A DNA stretch of 64,000 nt from Oceanisphaera pacifica (GCF_017498065.1 NZ_JAGDFX010000005.1:62001-126000), one strand, 5' to 3'. Positions 1 to 10,649 are shown, numbered from the stretch's first letter. The notes: generated from the sequence alone by a model not told the origin. Made by a program: numbers and translations.

Positions 1-678
1 AAGCACAGAAGGGATAAAGAGTACAAAAAACTCATTAAACTCCACAAGGCCTGACTGCCATACCATTAGGGTGGTTATATCGCCAAAAGGACTAAACACT
101 CCTCCAGCATTAGCCGCAATCACAATATTAATACAGCATAAGTTGATAAACTTTTTATCGCCCTCTGCCACTTTTATCACCACAGCACACATTAAGAGGG
201 CCGTGGTTAAGTTATCGGCAACCGGAGAAATAAAGAAAGCCATAATACCGGTCAGCCAAAACAAAGATTTATAGCTAAATCCGCGACGGATCATCCAGCT
301 ACGTAAGGCATCAAACAAGCCTCTGTCTTCCATAGCATTAATATAGGTCATGGCAACCAATAAAAAGAGCAGTAATTCGGCATACTCTAGCAAGTTATGG
401 CGAAACGCTTCTTGAGGTAAGTCGCCAAAGTCATGGTTAACATAAGTCCAACCAATGGCCACCCAGATAATACCCGCAGCCACCAATACGGGTTTAGATT
501 TACGCAGGCCTAAATACTCTTCACCCATCACCAATAAGTAGGCCACTATAAAGGTGATGACCGCAAAAACACCGACCCAAGTCGTGGTTAAATCTAGCGG
601 TGCATCAGCTGCCAGTACTGACGAGCTGAACAATACAGACAGCCCTCCGAGTGTGGATAAGCACAGTTTGCTTCGCAT
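1..678 (-). CDS. nhaD: NhaD-type Na+/H+ antiporter, N-terminal part (cut by window edge)
   Basis: The reverse strand reads open from an ATG at 678 to the window edge, giving 226 codons with no stop. The N-terminus is a signal-like segment (MRSKLCLSTLGG, then a stretch ending SSSVLAADA), followed by several hydrophobic helices and the segment ISPVADNLTTALLM. This matches the NhaD/ArsB ion-transporter superfamily, inner-membrane antiporters that export sodium in exchange for protons and are common in marine and halophilic bacteria. Family members are about 400-480 residues, so roughly half is visible. The start is supported by the signal-like N-terminus; the upstream purine run is only a moderate ribosome site. 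The family call is by recognition of sequence character, not alignment. Confidence 0.8.
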   Translation of the reverse strand, partial: MRSKLCLSTLGGLSVLFSSSVLAADAPLDLTTTWVGVFAVITFIVAYLLVMGEEYLGLRKSKPVLVAAGIIWVAIGWTYVNHDFGDLPQEAFRHNLLEYAELLLFLLVAMTYINAMEDRGLFDALRSWMIRRGFSYKSLFWLTGIMAFFISPVADNLTTALLMCAVVIKVAEGDKKFINLCCINIVIAANAGGVFSPFGDITTLMVWQSGLVEFNEFFVLFIPSVL

Positions 679-892
679 TATATTTGTCTCTCTTCTTGTT
701 ATTTTAGCTATAGTTATGTTGGGGGTTATTCTATGCATCCCCTCGTAAGCAGGTTACCATAAAGCTTGAGGCGAGGCAGATGACATTACTCGGAGCCGCT
801 CGCACTTTTAACGTTAAATTACGCTATATTCCCTAATCATTACTTGCGCTTAGTCATCTTCTCTATATTTAAAAATAACAAGTAAAGTCACC

Positions 893-937
893 GTGAAAAA
901 TTCACATATTTAGTCTTGTTTTTTGCATTAATTTTCA
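893..937 (+). promoter_or_regulatory. Possible ArgR operator region upstream of argA
   Basis: Two AT-rich imperfect palindromes precede argA: GTGAAAAATTCAC at 893-905 and TGCATTAATTTTCA at 924-937. The second matches the ARG-box pattern TGMATwwwwATKCA at 13 of 14 positions; the first is symmetric but shorter. Their centres are about 31 bp apart rather than the usual 21 bp, so the arrangement is not canonical. argA is a classical target of the arginine repressor in gammaproteobacteria. Confidence 0.4.
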
Positions 938-979
938 CGATTATGCTTCTTTGATATCAGTTATTTAAAAGGATTTTCC

Positions 980-2308
980 GTGCGTGATACCGATGCAGCC
1001 TTGGTCAAAGCATTTCGTCAGTCTAGCCCTTATGTCAACCTTCACCGAGGCTCAACGTTTGTGGTAATGATAGGCGGCGAAGCCATCGAACAAGACAACT
1101 TTCCTAATATTGTTAGCGATATCGCGCTGCTCACCAGCCTAGGTATTCGGCTAGTGATTGTGTTTGGTGCTCGTCCACAAATTGATAAAAGCTTAGCTGA
1201 GGCTCACCTTGAGAGTGTGTTTCACAAACACACTCGAGTCACAGACGAACATAGCTTTCGCATTATTAAAGATGTATGCGGTGGCTTACAAATGGATATT
1301 ATGGCGCGACTATCAATGGGGCTGATTAACACCCCCATGCAAAATGCCCGTATTAATGTGGTAACTGGTAACTTTGTGACCGCCCAACCGCTAGGCATTG
1401 ATGATGGCGTAGACTATCAGCACTCGGGCCGTGTACGCCGTATTCATACCGATACCATTAATCATCAACTTGCCAATGACGCAACCGTATTGATCTCACC
1501 CATTGGCTTTTCAGTAACCGGTGAAAGCTTCAACCTCTCATCAGAAGAGCTGGCTCGCAGGTTAGCTATTGAGCTCAAAGCCACCAAGCTCATCGGCTTT
1601 TGCTCTCAGCACGGCGTAACCGATGAAGACGGCCAAGCCATTCCTGAGCTTTTCCCTGCCGAAGCAGAACAGCACTTACAGCGCTTAATAGCCGAAGGAG
1701 ATACCTTATCGGGCACAGCTCGTTATTTGCGTGCGGCAATAGCCAGTTGTCGCGGTGGCGTATCACGCAGCCACTTGGTGAGCTACAAAGAAGACGGCGC
1801 ACTTATTCAAGAGTTGTTCACCCGTGACGGTTTAGGCACACAGCTGGTTAACCAAAGTGCCGAGCAAGCACGCGTGGCACGCATTGATGATATTGGCGGC
1901 ATTTTAGACTTAATACGGCCATTAGAAGAAGACGGCATATTAGTACGTCGTTCTCGCGAGCAACTTGAAATGGAGGTGGATCAATTTACGATTATTGAAA
2001 AAGACGGCACTATTATTGGTTGTGCGGCCTTGTACCCTTTTCCTGATGAATTAATGGCCGAAATGGCATGTGTGGCGATTCATCCCGACTATCGCCGCGG
2101 TAGCCGAGGCGATATGCTATTACAAAAAGTCGAAGAGCAAGCAAAAAAACGGGGCATGAGTCGATTATTCATTCTGACCACTCGCTCTATCCATTGGTTT
2201 AGAGAACGGGGTTTTGAACCGGTTGATGTTAGTGCTTTACCGATGAGCAAGCAGGCGCTATATAATTACCAGCGTCGTTCTAAAATCATGATGAAAGATG
2301 TAATTTAA
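980..2308 (+). CDS. argA: Amino-acid N-acetyltransferase (N-acetylglutamate synthase)
   Basis: Makes N-acetylglutamate from glutamate and acetyl-CoA, the first step of arginine synthesis in the cytoplasm. The 442-residue protein has the E. coli-type two-domain form: an amino-acid-kinase-like domain over about residues 20-290 ([10 protein letters not shown] near the start, then [13 protein letters not shown]-like strand-loop) and a GNAT acetyltransferase domain from about 295 ([17 protein letters not shown] is the acetyl-CoA loop). The start is a GTG with AAAGGA about 7 bases upstream; an in-frame ATG start is absent nearby. Length matches the E. coli enzyme (443). Possible ArgR sites lie upstream. 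Two hairpins separate it from lysC. Confidence 0.95.
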   Translation: MRDTDAALVKAFRQSSPYVNLHRGSTFVVMIGGEAIEQDNFPNIVSDIALLTSLGIRLVIVFGARPQIDKSLAEAHLESVFHKHTRVTDEHSFRIIKDVCGGLQMDIMARLSMGLINTPMQNARINVVTGNFVTAQPLGIDDGVDYQHSGRVRRIHTDTINHQLANDATVLISPIGFSVTGESFNLSSEELARRLAIELKATKLIGFCSQHGVTDEDGQAIPELFPAEAEQHLQRLIAEGDTLSGTARYLRAAIASCRGGVSRSHLVSYKEDGALIQELFTRDGLGTQLVNQSAEQARVARIDDIGGILDLIRPLEEDGILVRRSREQLEMEVDQFTIIEKDGTIIGCAALYPFPDELMAEMACVAIHPDYRRGSRGDMLLQKVEEQAKKRGMSRLFILTTRSIHWFRERGFEPVDVSALPMSKQALYNYQRRSKIMMKDVI

Positions 2309-2322
2309 CCCTTATTTACATC

Positions 2323-2410
2323 AGACATTTAGCAAAATGTCTTCTACGGTGCAGCAAACACCATTCAATATCTGAGCTTAAAAGGTAAGGCACAGTGCTT
2401 TGCCTTACCT
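2323..2410 (+). terminator. Two tandem hairpins between argA and lysC
   Basis: Stem one is AGACATTT (2323-2330) with AAATGTCT (2335-2342) and a four-base loop. Stem two is AGGTAAGGCA (2383-2392) with TGCCTTACCT (2401-2410) and an eight-base loop. Neither is followed by a clean T-run (the second runs into ATATTTATTA), so they may be weak terminators of argA or a leader structure for lysC. The second stem lies only 35 bases before the lysC start. Confidence 0.5.
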
Positions 2411-2444
2411 ATATTTATTACTTGTCCCTATCAAGGAGCTGTAC

Positions 2445-3782
2445 GTGAGTCAGTTAACCGTTGCTAAATTTGGTGGTACCAGCGTGGCAGACGCGCATGC
2501 TATGGAGCGCTGCGCTGCCATTCTTGAACAAAATCCAGATACGCGCTTAGCCGTATTAAGTGCCAGCTCTGGCGTCACTAATATATTAGTGGCGCTGGCG
2601 TCTGGCGAACATCAGCCCGATGCCCGTGCGACACTACTGCAACAGTTAACCGAGATCCAACAAGGTATTCTTAATAGTCTAGAGAAACCAGAAACGCTCA
2701 CCCGCCATATAGAAGATATATTAGTATATATTAAAGAGTTGGCTGACAGCGCTGCCATTAGCCCAACCCACGCGCTGCACGATGAAATAGTGGCGCAAGG
2801 TGAGCTAATGTCGACCCGACTATTTGTGGAGCTACTGCGCCGCCGTGGTACTCCTGCCGTGTGGTTTGATGTGCGCAAAGTGATGCGTACCGACGATAAA
2901 TTTAGTCGGGCCACCCCCGACTTAGCAAGACTACAAGCCGAGGTGGAAAAAGAACTTCAGCCCTTGTTCGCCAATGAGTTAGTGGTAACCCAAGGCTTTA
3001 TTGGCAGCGCCCAAGATGGCCGCACCACTACCTTGGGGCGTGGGGGAAGCGACTTTTCTGCAGCCTTACTGGGCGAAGCGCTAGGGGCAAAGGCCATCCA
3101 AATTTGGACTGATGTGCCAGGCATTTACACTACAGATCCTCGATTAGTCAGTGAGGCACGCCCGATTAGTGAAATTACCTTTAGCGAAGCCTCAGAAATG
3201 GCTACCTTTGGCGCGAAAGTCTTGCACCCTGCTACATTACAACCTGCTGTTCGCCAGCAAATTCCGGTGTTTGTTGGCTCAAGTAAAGACCCTGCCGCCG
3301 GTGGTACTTGGATCCGTAATCACACCAACAGCCAGCCACTGTTTCGCGCCTTAGCATTACGCCGTAATCAGGTATTACTGACCCTGACTAACCAAAGTAT
3401 GTTTCAGGTACACGGTTTTCTGGCAGAAGTATTTGGTATTTTGGCCAAGCATAAAATTTCGGTCGATTTAATCACTACGTCGGTGATCAGTGTATCACTG
3501 ACGCTTGATTCAGGTGCAGAGTCACTCACCGATGAAGTACGTGCTGAGTTAGATAAACACTGTCATCTGCAAGTAGAAGAAAATCTAACCTTAGTCGCGC
3601 TAATTGGTAATCGGATGAGTGAAGTTAACGGCGTGGGTACTCAGGTGTTTAAGGCGTTATCTGAGATCAATATTCGCATGATCTGCTATGGCGCTAGCGC
3701 ACATAACTTATGCTTTTTAGTGCCTGAAGACGATGCCAACCAGGTACTCAACGACTTGCATACCGAGTTATTACCTTCGTAA
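2445..3782 (+). CDS. lysC: Lysine-sensitive-type aspartate kinase (aspartokinase III)
   Basis: Phosphorylates aspartate to enter the lysine, threonine and methionine branch. The kinase domain begins VAKFGGTSVAD and includes the nucleotide/substrate loop TTLGRGGSDFSAALL near residue 195; two ACT regulatory domains fill the last 150 residues (LLTLTNQSMFQVHGFLAEVF and VALIGNRMSEVNGVGTQVF). An open frame extends 15 codons further upstream, but GTG at 2445 is the likely start: it follows CAAGGAGCT by 6 bases and gives 445 residues, close to E. coli LysC (449). Single-domain organisation without homoserine dehydrogenase argues for lysC rather than thrA/metL. No lysine riboswitch was recognised upstream; the leader holds only two simple hairpins. 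Confidence 0.93.
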   Translation: MSQLTVAKFGGTSVADAHAMERCAAILEQNPDTRLAVLSASSGVTNILVALASGEHQPDARATLLQQLTEIQQGILNSLEKPETLTRHIEDILVYIKELADSAAISPTHALHDEIVAQGELMSTRLFVELLRRRGTPAVWFDVRKVMRTDDKFSRATPDLARLQAEVEKELQPLFANELVVTQGFIGSAQDGRTTTLGRGGSDFSAALLGEALGAKAIQIWTDVPGIYTTDPRLVSEARPISEITFSEASEMATFGAKVLHPATLQPAVRQQIPVFVGSSKDPAAGGTWIRNHTNSQPLFRALALRRNQVLLTLTNQSMFQVHGFLAEVFGILAKHKISVDLITTSVISVSLTLDSGAESLTDEVRAELDKHCHLQVEENLTLVALIGNRMSEVNGVGTQVFKALSEINIRMICYGASAHNLCFLVPEDDANQVLNDLHTELLPS

Positions 3783-3791
3783 AAATAGCCA

Positions 3792-3843
3792 TACGCCGTA
3801 AGCCAAAGACCCATATCGCTGTTGACCTTTATCTTACGGCGTA
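3792..3843. repeat. Inverted repeat in lysC 3' region
   Basis: TACGCCGTAAG (3792-3802) pairs with CTTACGGCGTA (3833-3843) across a 30-base loop, and a third related arm (GCGTAAGGCGTAT) follows at about 3847-3859. There is no T-run. It resembles in wording the arms of the larger intergenic repeats at 13.1, 14.4 and 22.2 kb, but is much shorter. Confidence 0.5.
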
Positions 3844-3885
3844 CAGCGTAAGGCGTATAGCTGCTATTAGTCTTTAACTGACAGC

Positions 3886-4068
3886 TTAAAGCAGTCCGGA
3901 AGGTTGGGGTTCGTCTGTTAGCTCACTCACATGTACTTGAAAAGGAATGGCTTGGTCGTTTTGTAATAATACTAATTGGCTTTGCGTATCCACTTCTAAT
4001 ACATAACCTGAACTGTCAGAGGTATAGCAAATCATACCGGGTCGCACATCATGAATGTCCATATTCAT
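3886..4068 (-). CDS. Small hypothetical protein (60 residues)
   Basis: Not recognised. A short acidic cytoplasmic protein rich in beta-branched residues (IHDVRPGMICYTSDSSGYVL) that reads like a small SH3-like or beta-barrel fold. Two in-frame ATGs lie at 4068 and 4062; GAGGG sits directly against the first and 6 bases before the second, so 4062 (58 residues) is the likelier start. It lies downstream of topA on the same strand, separated from it by a good terminator, and converges on lysC. Real gene likely from the ribosome site and clean frame, function unknown. Confidence 0.5.
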   Translation of the reverse strand: MNMDIHDVRPGMICYTSDSSGYVLEVDTQSQLVLLQNDQAIPFQVHVSELTDEPQPSGLL

Positions 4069-4104
4069 CCCTCATTTACACCGTAATTTAGTACTATAAA
4101 TGAA

Positions 4105-4129
4105 AAGGCCAACGCATTGCGTTGGCCTT
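4105..4129 (-). terminator. Rho-independent terminator of topA
   Basis: Perfect 11-bp stem AAGGCCAACGC (4105-4115) with GCGTTGGCCTT (4119-4129), three-base loop. Read on the reverse strand it ends in a TTTTC run and lies 7 bases after the topA stop codon. Confidence 0.9.
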
Positions 4130-4135
4130 AGTATA

Positions 4136-6766
4136 CTACTTTTTACCTTTTTGGCGTTGTTCCCACTTACCATCTACATAGTGAGCCGTCCAGCCAGTGG
4201 CTTTTTTATCAATTTCAGTCATCACATATTGTTCTTTATTCTTACGACTAAAGCGCACTACCGACTTATTACCATCGGGATCTTTTACCGGTGCTTCGGT
4301 TAAATAGGCAAACTTAGGTGACAATCTGTCTTTAAAGCGTACTAGCTCTTCCACCAAAGGAGCACGCGTCTCCCGAGATTTAGGGAAGTTACTGGCGGCC
4401 ATAAAAATACCCGCTGCCCCGTCGCGTAACACAAAGTAGGCATCTGACTGCGTACAAGGTAACTCAGGCAAATGTACTGGATCTTCTTTAGGCGGTGCAA
4501 CCTCACCATTTTTTAAGATCTTACGGGTGTTTTTACACTCTTCATTGGTGCAGGCCATGTATTTACCAAAACGCCCAGTTTTCAACTGCATTTCTGACTC
4601 ACAGCGCTCGCAGTCAATCACAGGGCCTTCATAGCCTTTAAGCTTAAACTGCCCTTCTTCTAGCTCATAACCTTCACAGTCGGGGTTTTGGCCACAAACA
4701 TGCAGTTTGCGCTGTTCATCAATTAAGTAAGCATCCATGGCGGTGCCGCACTTATGACAACGATGCTTAGCCCGCAGTGCTTCTGTTTCGGCTTCGTCAT
4801 CATTGGCTAATACAAACTCATCACCTGGGATCAGGTTAATGGTTTGCTTACAGCGCTCTTTAGGGGGCAGTGCGTAACCCGAGCAGCCTAAAAATACCCC
4901 TGTGCTGGCAGTACGAATACCCATTTCTCGACCACAGGTGGGGCATTCAATGTCAGTAAACACCATGTCATTAGTACGCATACCGCCATCATCGGCTGGT
5001 TGCTCTGCTTTGGTTAGCTCTTCACTAAATTCAGCATAAAAAGCATCTAACACTTGGGTCCAATTCAGCTCACCGTCGGCAATTTCATCGAGCTTGCTTT
5101 CCATTTGGGCGGTAAAGTCATAATTCATCAGCTCAGCAAAGCTTTCTTGCAGTCGGTCGGCGACGATTTCACCCATTTTCTCTGCATAAAAACGACGACT
5201 TTCTACTTTAACGTAACCTCTATCTTGAATGGTCGAGATAATAGACGCATAAGTTGAAGGTCGGCCAATACCGCGTTTTTCTAACTCTCTGACCAAAGAG
5301 GCTTCACTAAAACGTGCCGGTGGCTTGGTAAAGTGTTGCTTAGGATCAAGTTGGTTAAGGGTTAATATTTCCCCCTCTTGAACGGCCGGTAGCTCGGTAT
5401 TTTCGCCCTTACGACCGGTCGTGGCTTCTTGTACCTTGGTCCAACCGGCAAAGCGTAAAATACGACCACGGGCTCTTAACTCATAATCGTCTGCCTGCAC
5501 TTTAATAGTGGTGCTATCGTATAAAGCTGGCACCATTTGGCAGGCCACAAACTGGCGCCAAATCAGGTCGTATAACCGCTTAGCATCCGCCTCCATGCCT
5601 TGCAACTTATCAACACTTAACGCCACGTCTGAGGGACGAATCGCCTCGTGGGCTTCCTGAGCATTAGCTTTAGCGCTATACACATTGGGGTTGTCGGGCA
5701 AATAATTAGCACCGTATTCTTGTGCAATATATTCTCGGGCACTGCCCACCGCCTCTTGGCTTAAGTTGGTGGAGTCGGTACGCATATAGGTAATATAACC
5801 GGCTTCATACAAGCGCTGCGCCAGCATCATGGTGCGCTTAACCCCAAAGCTTAATCGGGTACTGGCCGCTTGCTGTAACGTAGAGGTAATAAAAGGCGCA
5901 GGCGCTTTGCTTTGCGTAGGCTTGTCATCTCGAGACACCACTTCAAAGCGGCTCGCATTGAGCGTATTCACCGCCGCCATGGTGTCTGCTTCGTTGTTGG
6001 GCCTAAACTCTTTCCCTTGGTACTTAGCCACCGCCATCGACAGCGCCAGCTTTTTATCATTACTTAACTGGGCTTGAATATCCCAAAACTCTTCAGGAAC
6101 AAAAGCTTTAATTTCGCGCTCTTTTTCAACCAGCAAGCGTACCGCCACCGATTGCACACGACCGGCAGACAAGCCGCGAGCCACTTTTTTCCACAATAGC
6201 GGCGACACCATATAACCCACAACGCGGTCTAAAAATCGACGGGCTTGTTGTGCATTAACACGGTTTTGGTTGAGCTCCGATGGCTCACTAAAAGCATCTT
6301 GAATGGCTGATTTGGTGATTTCATTAAATACCACCCGCTTAAAGCGTGCATCGTCACCACCGATCAGCTCTTTTAAGTGCCATGCAATGGCTTCCCCTTC
6401 GCGGTCCAAATCCGTTGCCAGATAAACAATGTCTGCTTTTTCGGCCAAGGCTTGTAACTCTGTCACTACTTTTTCTTTGCCCGGCAACACTTGGTAGTTG
6501 GCTTTCCAACCCTTGTTAGGATCGATACCCATGCGAGCAATTAAGGCTTTTTGATCCTTCTCGCGTTTAAGCTTGGCTTTTTGCTCTGGGCTCAACGATT
6601 TAGTATCTGTTTTTTTAGCCGGCGCTTTTTTAACAACGGACGAGCCTGCGGTAGGCAAATCACGCACATGGCCGACACTGGATTTGACGATATAGTCTTT
6701 ACCCAGATATTTGTTGATGGTTTTTGCCTTAGCAGGCGATTCCACTATAACCAGCGATTTACTCAT
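4136..6766 (-). CDS. topA: DNA topoisomerase I (type IA)
   Basis: Relaxes negative supercoils through a 5'-phosphotyrosine link. The 876-residue protein starts with a Toprim domain ([19 protein letters not shown], later [18 protein letters not shown] with the acidic metal ligands). The active-site tyrosine is in [13 protein letters not shown], near residue 325. Three zinc-finger domains close the protein: cysteine sets begin [18 protein letters not shown] and CERCESEMQ, followed by a basic tail. Relative to E. coli it carries an extra Lys/Ala-rich stretch near residues 45-70 ([13 protein letters not shown]), typical of many relatives. Its distance from sohB is larger than in E. coli because astB lies between. 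Confidence 0.97.
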   Translation of the reverse strand: MSKSLVIVESPAKAKTINKYLGKDYIVKSSVGHVRDLPTAGSSVVKKAPAKKTDTKSLSPEQKAKLKREKDQKALIARMGIDPNKGWKANYQVLPGKEKVVTELQALAEKADIVYLATDLDREGEAIAWHLKELIGGDDARFKRVVFNEITKSAIQDAFSEPSELNQNRVNAQQARRFLDRVVGYMVSPLLWKKVARGLSAGRVQSVAVRLLVEKEREIKAFVPEEFWDIQAQLSNDKKLALSMAVAKYQGKEFRPNNEADTMAAVNTLNASRFEVVSRDDKPTQSKAPAPFITSTLQQAASTRLSFGVKRTMMLAQRLYEAGYITYMRTDSTNLSQEAVGSAREYIAQEYGANYLPDNPNVYSAKANAQEAHEAIRPSDVALSVDKLQGMEADAKRLYDLIWRQFVACQMVPALYDSTTIKVQADDYELRARGRILRFAGWTKVQEATTGRKGENTELPAVQEGEILTLNQLDPKQHFTKPPARFSEASLVRELEKRGIGRPSTYASIISTIQDRGYVKVESRRFYAEKMGEIVADRLQESFAELMNYDFTAQMESKLDEIADGELNWTQVLDAFYAEFSEELTKAEQPADDGGMRTNDMVFTDIECPTCGREMGIRTASTGVFLGCSGYALPPKERCKQTINLIPGDEFVLANDDEAETEALRAKHRCHKCGTAMDAYLIDEQRKLHVCGQNPDCEGYELEEGQFKLKGYEGPVIDCERCESEMQLKTGRFGKYMACTNEECKNTRKILKNGEVAPPKEDPVHLPELPCTQSDAYFVLRDGAAGIFMAASNFPKSRETRAPLVEELVRFKDRLSPKFAYLTEAPVKDPDGNKSVVRFSRKNKEQYVMTEIDKKATGWTAHYVDGKWEQRQKGKK

Positions 6767-7098
6767 AAAGCGCGTTTAAATCCTTAAAGTCTGGCCCACA
6801 TTCGGGGTCCGGCGGCAAGGTAATGACGGCTGTATAAGTGAAAACGCCGTAAAATGCAAATTTGCCAAGCTAGTGCCGGAAATAATTTAATGGTATATCT
6901 CTGTACTTATTAACACCTTGATACTCACAAGAATCAACCGCTTTTTTGATTAGACTGTTTGTTCGAGCGCTTTTTATGCATTGTTAACACAAAGATGATA
7001 GCTGTTGTTAATGTTAGGTTACAAGTACAGACAAAGTTTCACTACACTGACTCATATTAGCTGGCTGACTCGCCGCGCGTATTTTAGAAGGTAGGGTA
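6767..7098. other. Intergenic region between topA and astB
   Basis: About 330 bases between divergent genes. It must hold both promoters. It is AT-rich near 6880-7050 but I could not assign convincing -35/-10 pairs or an operator. No RNA gene or repeat seen. Confidence 0.5.
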
Positions 7099-8466
7099 AT
7101 GACATCTACAATAAAAAAAACCAACACCAGTATCACACACGAAGTGAACTTTGATGGCCTTGTGGGGCCCACACACAATTATGCCGGTTTATCTTATGGC
7201 AATGTCGCCTCACACCAACACGCCCATGTACATTCCAACCCAAAGCAAGCTGCGAAGCAAGGCTTACAAAAAATGCACCGGCTAAGCGAGTTAGGACTGG
7301 TGCAAGGCGTACTGGCTCCTCAAGAGCGCCCCGATATGGCTACGCTACGTCAATTAGGCTTTAGCGGCAATGATGCTCAAGTATTAGAAAAAGCGTATCG
7401 CGACAGTCCCGCCTTGCTGGCAGCCTGTTACTCAGCCTCAAGTATGTGGACGGCCAACGCCGCCACTGTCTCTCCTAGTGCTGATACCCAAGATGGTCGT
7501 GTACATTTCACACCCGCAAACTTGGTCAATAAGTTTCACCGCGCCATTGAACATGAAGTAACGGGGCGTATTTTGCGCCGCGTATTTCCTGATGAGACCT
7601 ACTTTTGCCATCATAGCGCCCTACCAAGCCACGAAGCCTTGGGTGATGAAGGTGCTGCCAATCATACTCGCCTGTGCGCTCGCTACGATAGACCCGGGCT
7701 CGAGCTATTTGTTTATGGTCGCAGTGCCTTTGATAGCAGCCAAGCTGCGCCCAAACGCTACCCTGCTCGCCAAACCCTAGAAGGGTCTCAGGCTGTGGCG
7801 CGACTGCATGGTTTAAATGAGTCTAATACACTCTTTATTGCCCAAAATCCGGCGGTAATTGATCAAGGGGTATTTCACAACGATGTGATTGCGGTGGGTA
7901 ATCAAAACGTCCTTTTTTATCATCAATCTGCTTTTTTAGACACACAAAGCGTGTTGCAGCAGATCCGTCAAAAGATGCCCGATACACAGCTACATTTTAT
8001 TGAGGTAGCGCCAAATCAGGTGCCCCTGTCTGATGCCATTCGCAGCTATTTGTTTAACACCCAATTAGTCACCCTTAAGTCTGGACACATGGCGCTTATC
8101 GCTCCTACAGAGTGCGCTGAAATAAGTTCAGTCAACGCCTATTTAGAGCAGTTGCCGTCTTTAAATACTCCGATAAAAGAGGTGCACTATATTGATGTTA
8201 AACAGAGCATGCAAAACGGGGGCGGCCCGGCTTGCTTACGATTAAGGGTGGCTTTAAATAAAGCAGAGTTAGCCGCGACCAACCCTGCCTGTTTGATGAG
8301 TCAGACCTTATTTAACCGCCTTAATCGTTGGATTGATCAACATTATCGTGATCGGCTCACACTCAATGATTTGCGCGACCCCGCCTTATTACAAGAGTCG
8401 CGCACCGCGCTCGATGAGCTAACACAAATACTCCAGCTAGGTGGCGTGTATCCGTTTCAGCGTTAA
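7099..8466 (+). CDS. astB: N-succinylarginine dihydrolase
   Basis: Second enzyme of the arginine succinyltransferase (AST) pathway: converts N2-succinylarginine to succinylornithine, ammonia and CO2. The N-terminal motif [20 protein letters not shown] is diagnostic of AstB; later landmarks are [19 protein letters not shown] and the C-terminal [14 protein letters not shown], which contains the catalytic cysteine. At 455 residues it is slightly longer than E. coli AstB (447). AAGGTAGGG precedes the ATG. Unlike E. coli astCADBE, this gene stands alone; astE is 7 kb away on the other strand and astC, astA and astD are not in the window. Confidence 0.95.
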   Translation: MTSTIKKTNTSITHEVNFDGLVGPTHNYAGLSYGNVASHQHAHVHSNPKQAAKQGLQKMHRLSELGLVQGVLAPQERPDMATLRQLGFSGNDAQVLEKAYRDSPALLAACYSASSMWTANAATVSPSADTQDGRVHFTPANLVNKFHRAIEHEVTGRILRRVFPDETYFCHHSALPSHEALGDEGAANHTRLCARYDRPGLELFVYGRSAFDSSQAAPKRYPARQTLEGSQAVARLHGLNESNTLFIAQNPAVIDQGVFHNDVIAVGNQNVLFYHQSAFLDTQSVLQQIRQKMPDTQLHFIEVAPNQVPLSDAIRSYLFNTQLVTLKSGHMALIAPTECAEISSVNAYLEQLPSLNTPIKEVHYIDVKQSMQNGGGPACLRLRVALNKAELAATNPACLMSQTLFNRLNRWIDQHYRDRLTLNDLRDPALLQESRTALDELTQILQLGGVYPFQR

Positions 8467-8670
8467 CACCTAAAGGGTGATGGACGGTATAAACCTTAAA
8501 AGCTAAACCTATTTCTGCCACAAAATCCACGGAAAAATTAAGATGAGATAAGATCGAAAAACTCTTTTTAAGGTGTAAGAGCTTACAAGTAATAAGCTTT
8601 TCGTCTTTAAACTGGCTCTTCTTTCGTGGGCCCGTGGATTGCGTTGCGAAGGGTTATGAGTCTTTTTTCA

Positions 8671-9693
8671 TTAATAAAACGGTCGCTGGCCGGCTTCTAT
8701 GAGTTTGGTGACGGCGCGGCTGACGCCCATTTCTGCAGCTTTCCCTAGTTTGTGCTTTAGACTTTGTTTAGGAGCAAAATGTAAGCGGATTATCCGTTTA
8801 TGCTCACTTTGCGCCAACAAATATTCGCTACTGGTCGATAATTCATCAACCAAACCTAATTTTTTGGCATCGGTGGCCAGCCAATGTTCGCCGGTGGCCA
8901 CCTCATCTAGCGCCAATGCCGGACGGTTTTGTGCAATAAAATCTTTAAAGCGATGGTGAATCACTTCTAACTCTTCACGAAACTTAGCGCGCCCTTCATC
9001 ATCGTTTTCGCCAAACAGGGTTAAGGTACGCTTATAGGCACCGGCTGTGTGTAATTCGACGTCTATGTCTTTGCCTTTTAAAAACTTATTAAAGTTTGGC
9101 ATTTGTGCCACTACGCCAATGGAGCCCACAATGGCAAAGGGCGCGGCAATAATACGCTCAGCCACACACGCCATCATATATCCGCCGCTGGCGGCCACTT
9201 TATCAACCGCCACCGTCAGATGTAGCCCTTTGTCTTTAAGCCGTGCAAGCTCTGCCGCCCCTAACCCATAACCGTGCACCACACCGCCGCCTGACTCTAA
9301 ACGCAACAAAACTTCATCACCGGCCTTGGCCAGCTGCAGTAACCCTGTAATTTCACGGCTTAGCCCGCTCACCTCATTGGCATCCATACTACCCTTAAAG
9401 TCTAAAACATAGAGACGTTCAGTGGTGCCTGCTTGCTTTTTTTCGGCCTTGGCTGCTTGTTTAAATTGCTGCTTTAGCGCTTTACGCTCGCTATCCTTGG
9501 TGGCGGTGGCCATTTGTAGCTGGCGCTGCTGGCGGCGTAAATCTGCGCTCAGATCGTCCACCTCCAGCTTATCGCCGCTGCGATTTTGTCGCGATGCCGT
9601 ACCCGCTATCAGCGCCACTACAACGCCAATGGCGACCACAGCCGTCAACACTTTGGCGGCAAACAAGCCATACTCATATAAAAATTCCAACAT
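8671..9693 (-). CDS. sohB: Probable inner-membrane serine protease SohB (peptidase S49)
   Basis: Signal peptide peptidase-like protease with its active site facing the periplasm. One N-terminal membrane helix (about residues 10-32) is followed by a charged, Lys/Gln-rich segment and the S49 domain. The nucleophile serine is in VAASGGYMMA and the catalytic lysine region follows ELHTAGAYKRTLT. The longer open frame begins at 9714, but ATG at 9693 has AAAGGAAAT upstream and gives 340 residues, near E. coli SohB (349). It is divergent from yciK, as in E. coli. Confidence 0.92.
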   Translation of the reverse strand: MLEFLYEYGLFAAKVLTAVVAIGVVVALIAGTASRQNRSGDKLEVDDLSADLRRQQRQLQMATATKDSERKALKQQFKQAAKAEKKQAGTTERLYVLDFKGSMDANEVSGLSREITGLLQLAKAGDEVLLRLESGGGVVHGYGLGAAELARLKDKGLHLTVAVDKVAASGGYMMACVAERIIAAPFAIVGSIGVVAQMPNFNKFLKGKDIDVELHTAGAYKRTLTLFGENDDEGRAKFREELEVIHHRFKDFIAQNRPALALDEVATGEHWLATDAKKLGLVDELSTSSEYLLAQSEHKRIIRLHFAPKQSLKHKLGKAAEMGVSRAVTKLIEAGQRPFY

Positions 9694-9881
9694 GATATTT
9701 CCTTTAATTATCAAAATGGCAAGAAGTGATTACTAAAATTTAACTACTTACCTCATTGTAAAAGCCTTAAGCACGAACACCAATGCCCTTTTTATATTGA
9801 TTTTGTTGTTAAGTACTGGCATCCCTGCTCATAGTCTGGTTTGATCGCTCTATATTAATGTTTAAAGAGACCCAAGCCGAT

Positions 9882-10649
9882 ATGCATAACTATCAAGCAG
9901 CTGCTGACTTACTTAACAACAAAGTGATTTTAATTACCGGCGCCGGCGACGGTATCGGCCGCCAAGCCGCACTGCACTACGGTGCTCATGGTGCCACCGT
10001 AGTGCTGTTAGGAAAAACCGTCAGTAAGTTAGAAGCGGTATACGATGAGCTATTAGCCCAAGGTAGCCCAGAGCCGGCCATTATTCCCCTCGATTTAGAG
10101 GGCGCTACCAAAGATCATTATCAACAGATGGCCGAAACTTTAAAACAACAATTTGGACAACTTAACGGAGTATTGTTTAATGCCAGTCACTTAAGTGTAC
10201 TGGGCCCGTTTGAAATGATTGGTGAAGATGAGTGGGACAAGGTCATGCAAATTAACCTTCGCTCGCAATTTTTACTGACTCAAGCACTGCTGCCATTATT
10301 AAAAGCGACTGAGCACGCATCTATCGTTTACACCAGCTCAGGGGTTGGCAAACAAGGGCGCGCTTATTGGGGGCCTTATGCTATTTCAAAGTTTGCCACC
10401 GAAGGCATGATGCAAGTATTGGCCGATGAACTGAGTAATACTCAAGTGCGGGTAAACTGCATTAACCCCGGCGCAACTCGTACCGATATGCGCTCACGGG
10501 CTTACCCAGGAGAAGATCCCGCAACATTACGGACTCCAGAACAAATTATGCCCCTTTATCTGTATTTAATGGGGGCAGATAGCCGTGATGTTCGTGGTCA
10601 ATCTCTGGATGCTCAACCAGATAAAGTTCGCTCAGGCAGCACATCTTAA
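9882..10649 (+). CDS. yciK: YciK-family short-chain dehydrogenase/reductase
   Basis: NAD(P)-dependent oxidoreductase of unknown substrate. Rossmann glycine motif TGAGDGIGRQAA near residue 20, NAG-type motif replaced by NAS (LFNASHLSV), catalytic Ser in YTSSGVGKQG and the YxxxK pair in YAISKF. The C-terminal third (DELSNTQVRVNCINPGATRT, PLYLYLMGADSR) is strongly YciK-like. An upstream ATG at 9858 would add 8 residues; the start at 9882 (MHNYQ) matches the E. coli protein start MHYQP and gives 255 residues. Divergent from sohB. Confidence 0.88.
   Translation: MHNYQAAADLLNNKVILITGAGDGIGRQAALHYGAHGATVVLLGKTVSKLEAVYDELLAQGSPEPAIIPLDLEGATKDHYQQMAETLKQQFGQLNGVLFNASHLSVLGPFEMIGEDEWDKVMQINLRSQFLLTQALLPLLKATEHASIVYTSSGVGKQGRAYWGPYAISKFATEGMMQVLADELSNTQVRVNCINPGATRTDMRSRAYPGEDPATLRTPEQIMPLYLYLMGADSRDVRGQSLDAQPDKVRSGSTS

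Noticed and set aside
2309-2444. Lysine riboswitch before lysC
   Set aside because: The leader is short and lacks the L-box conserved core; only simple hairpins are present.
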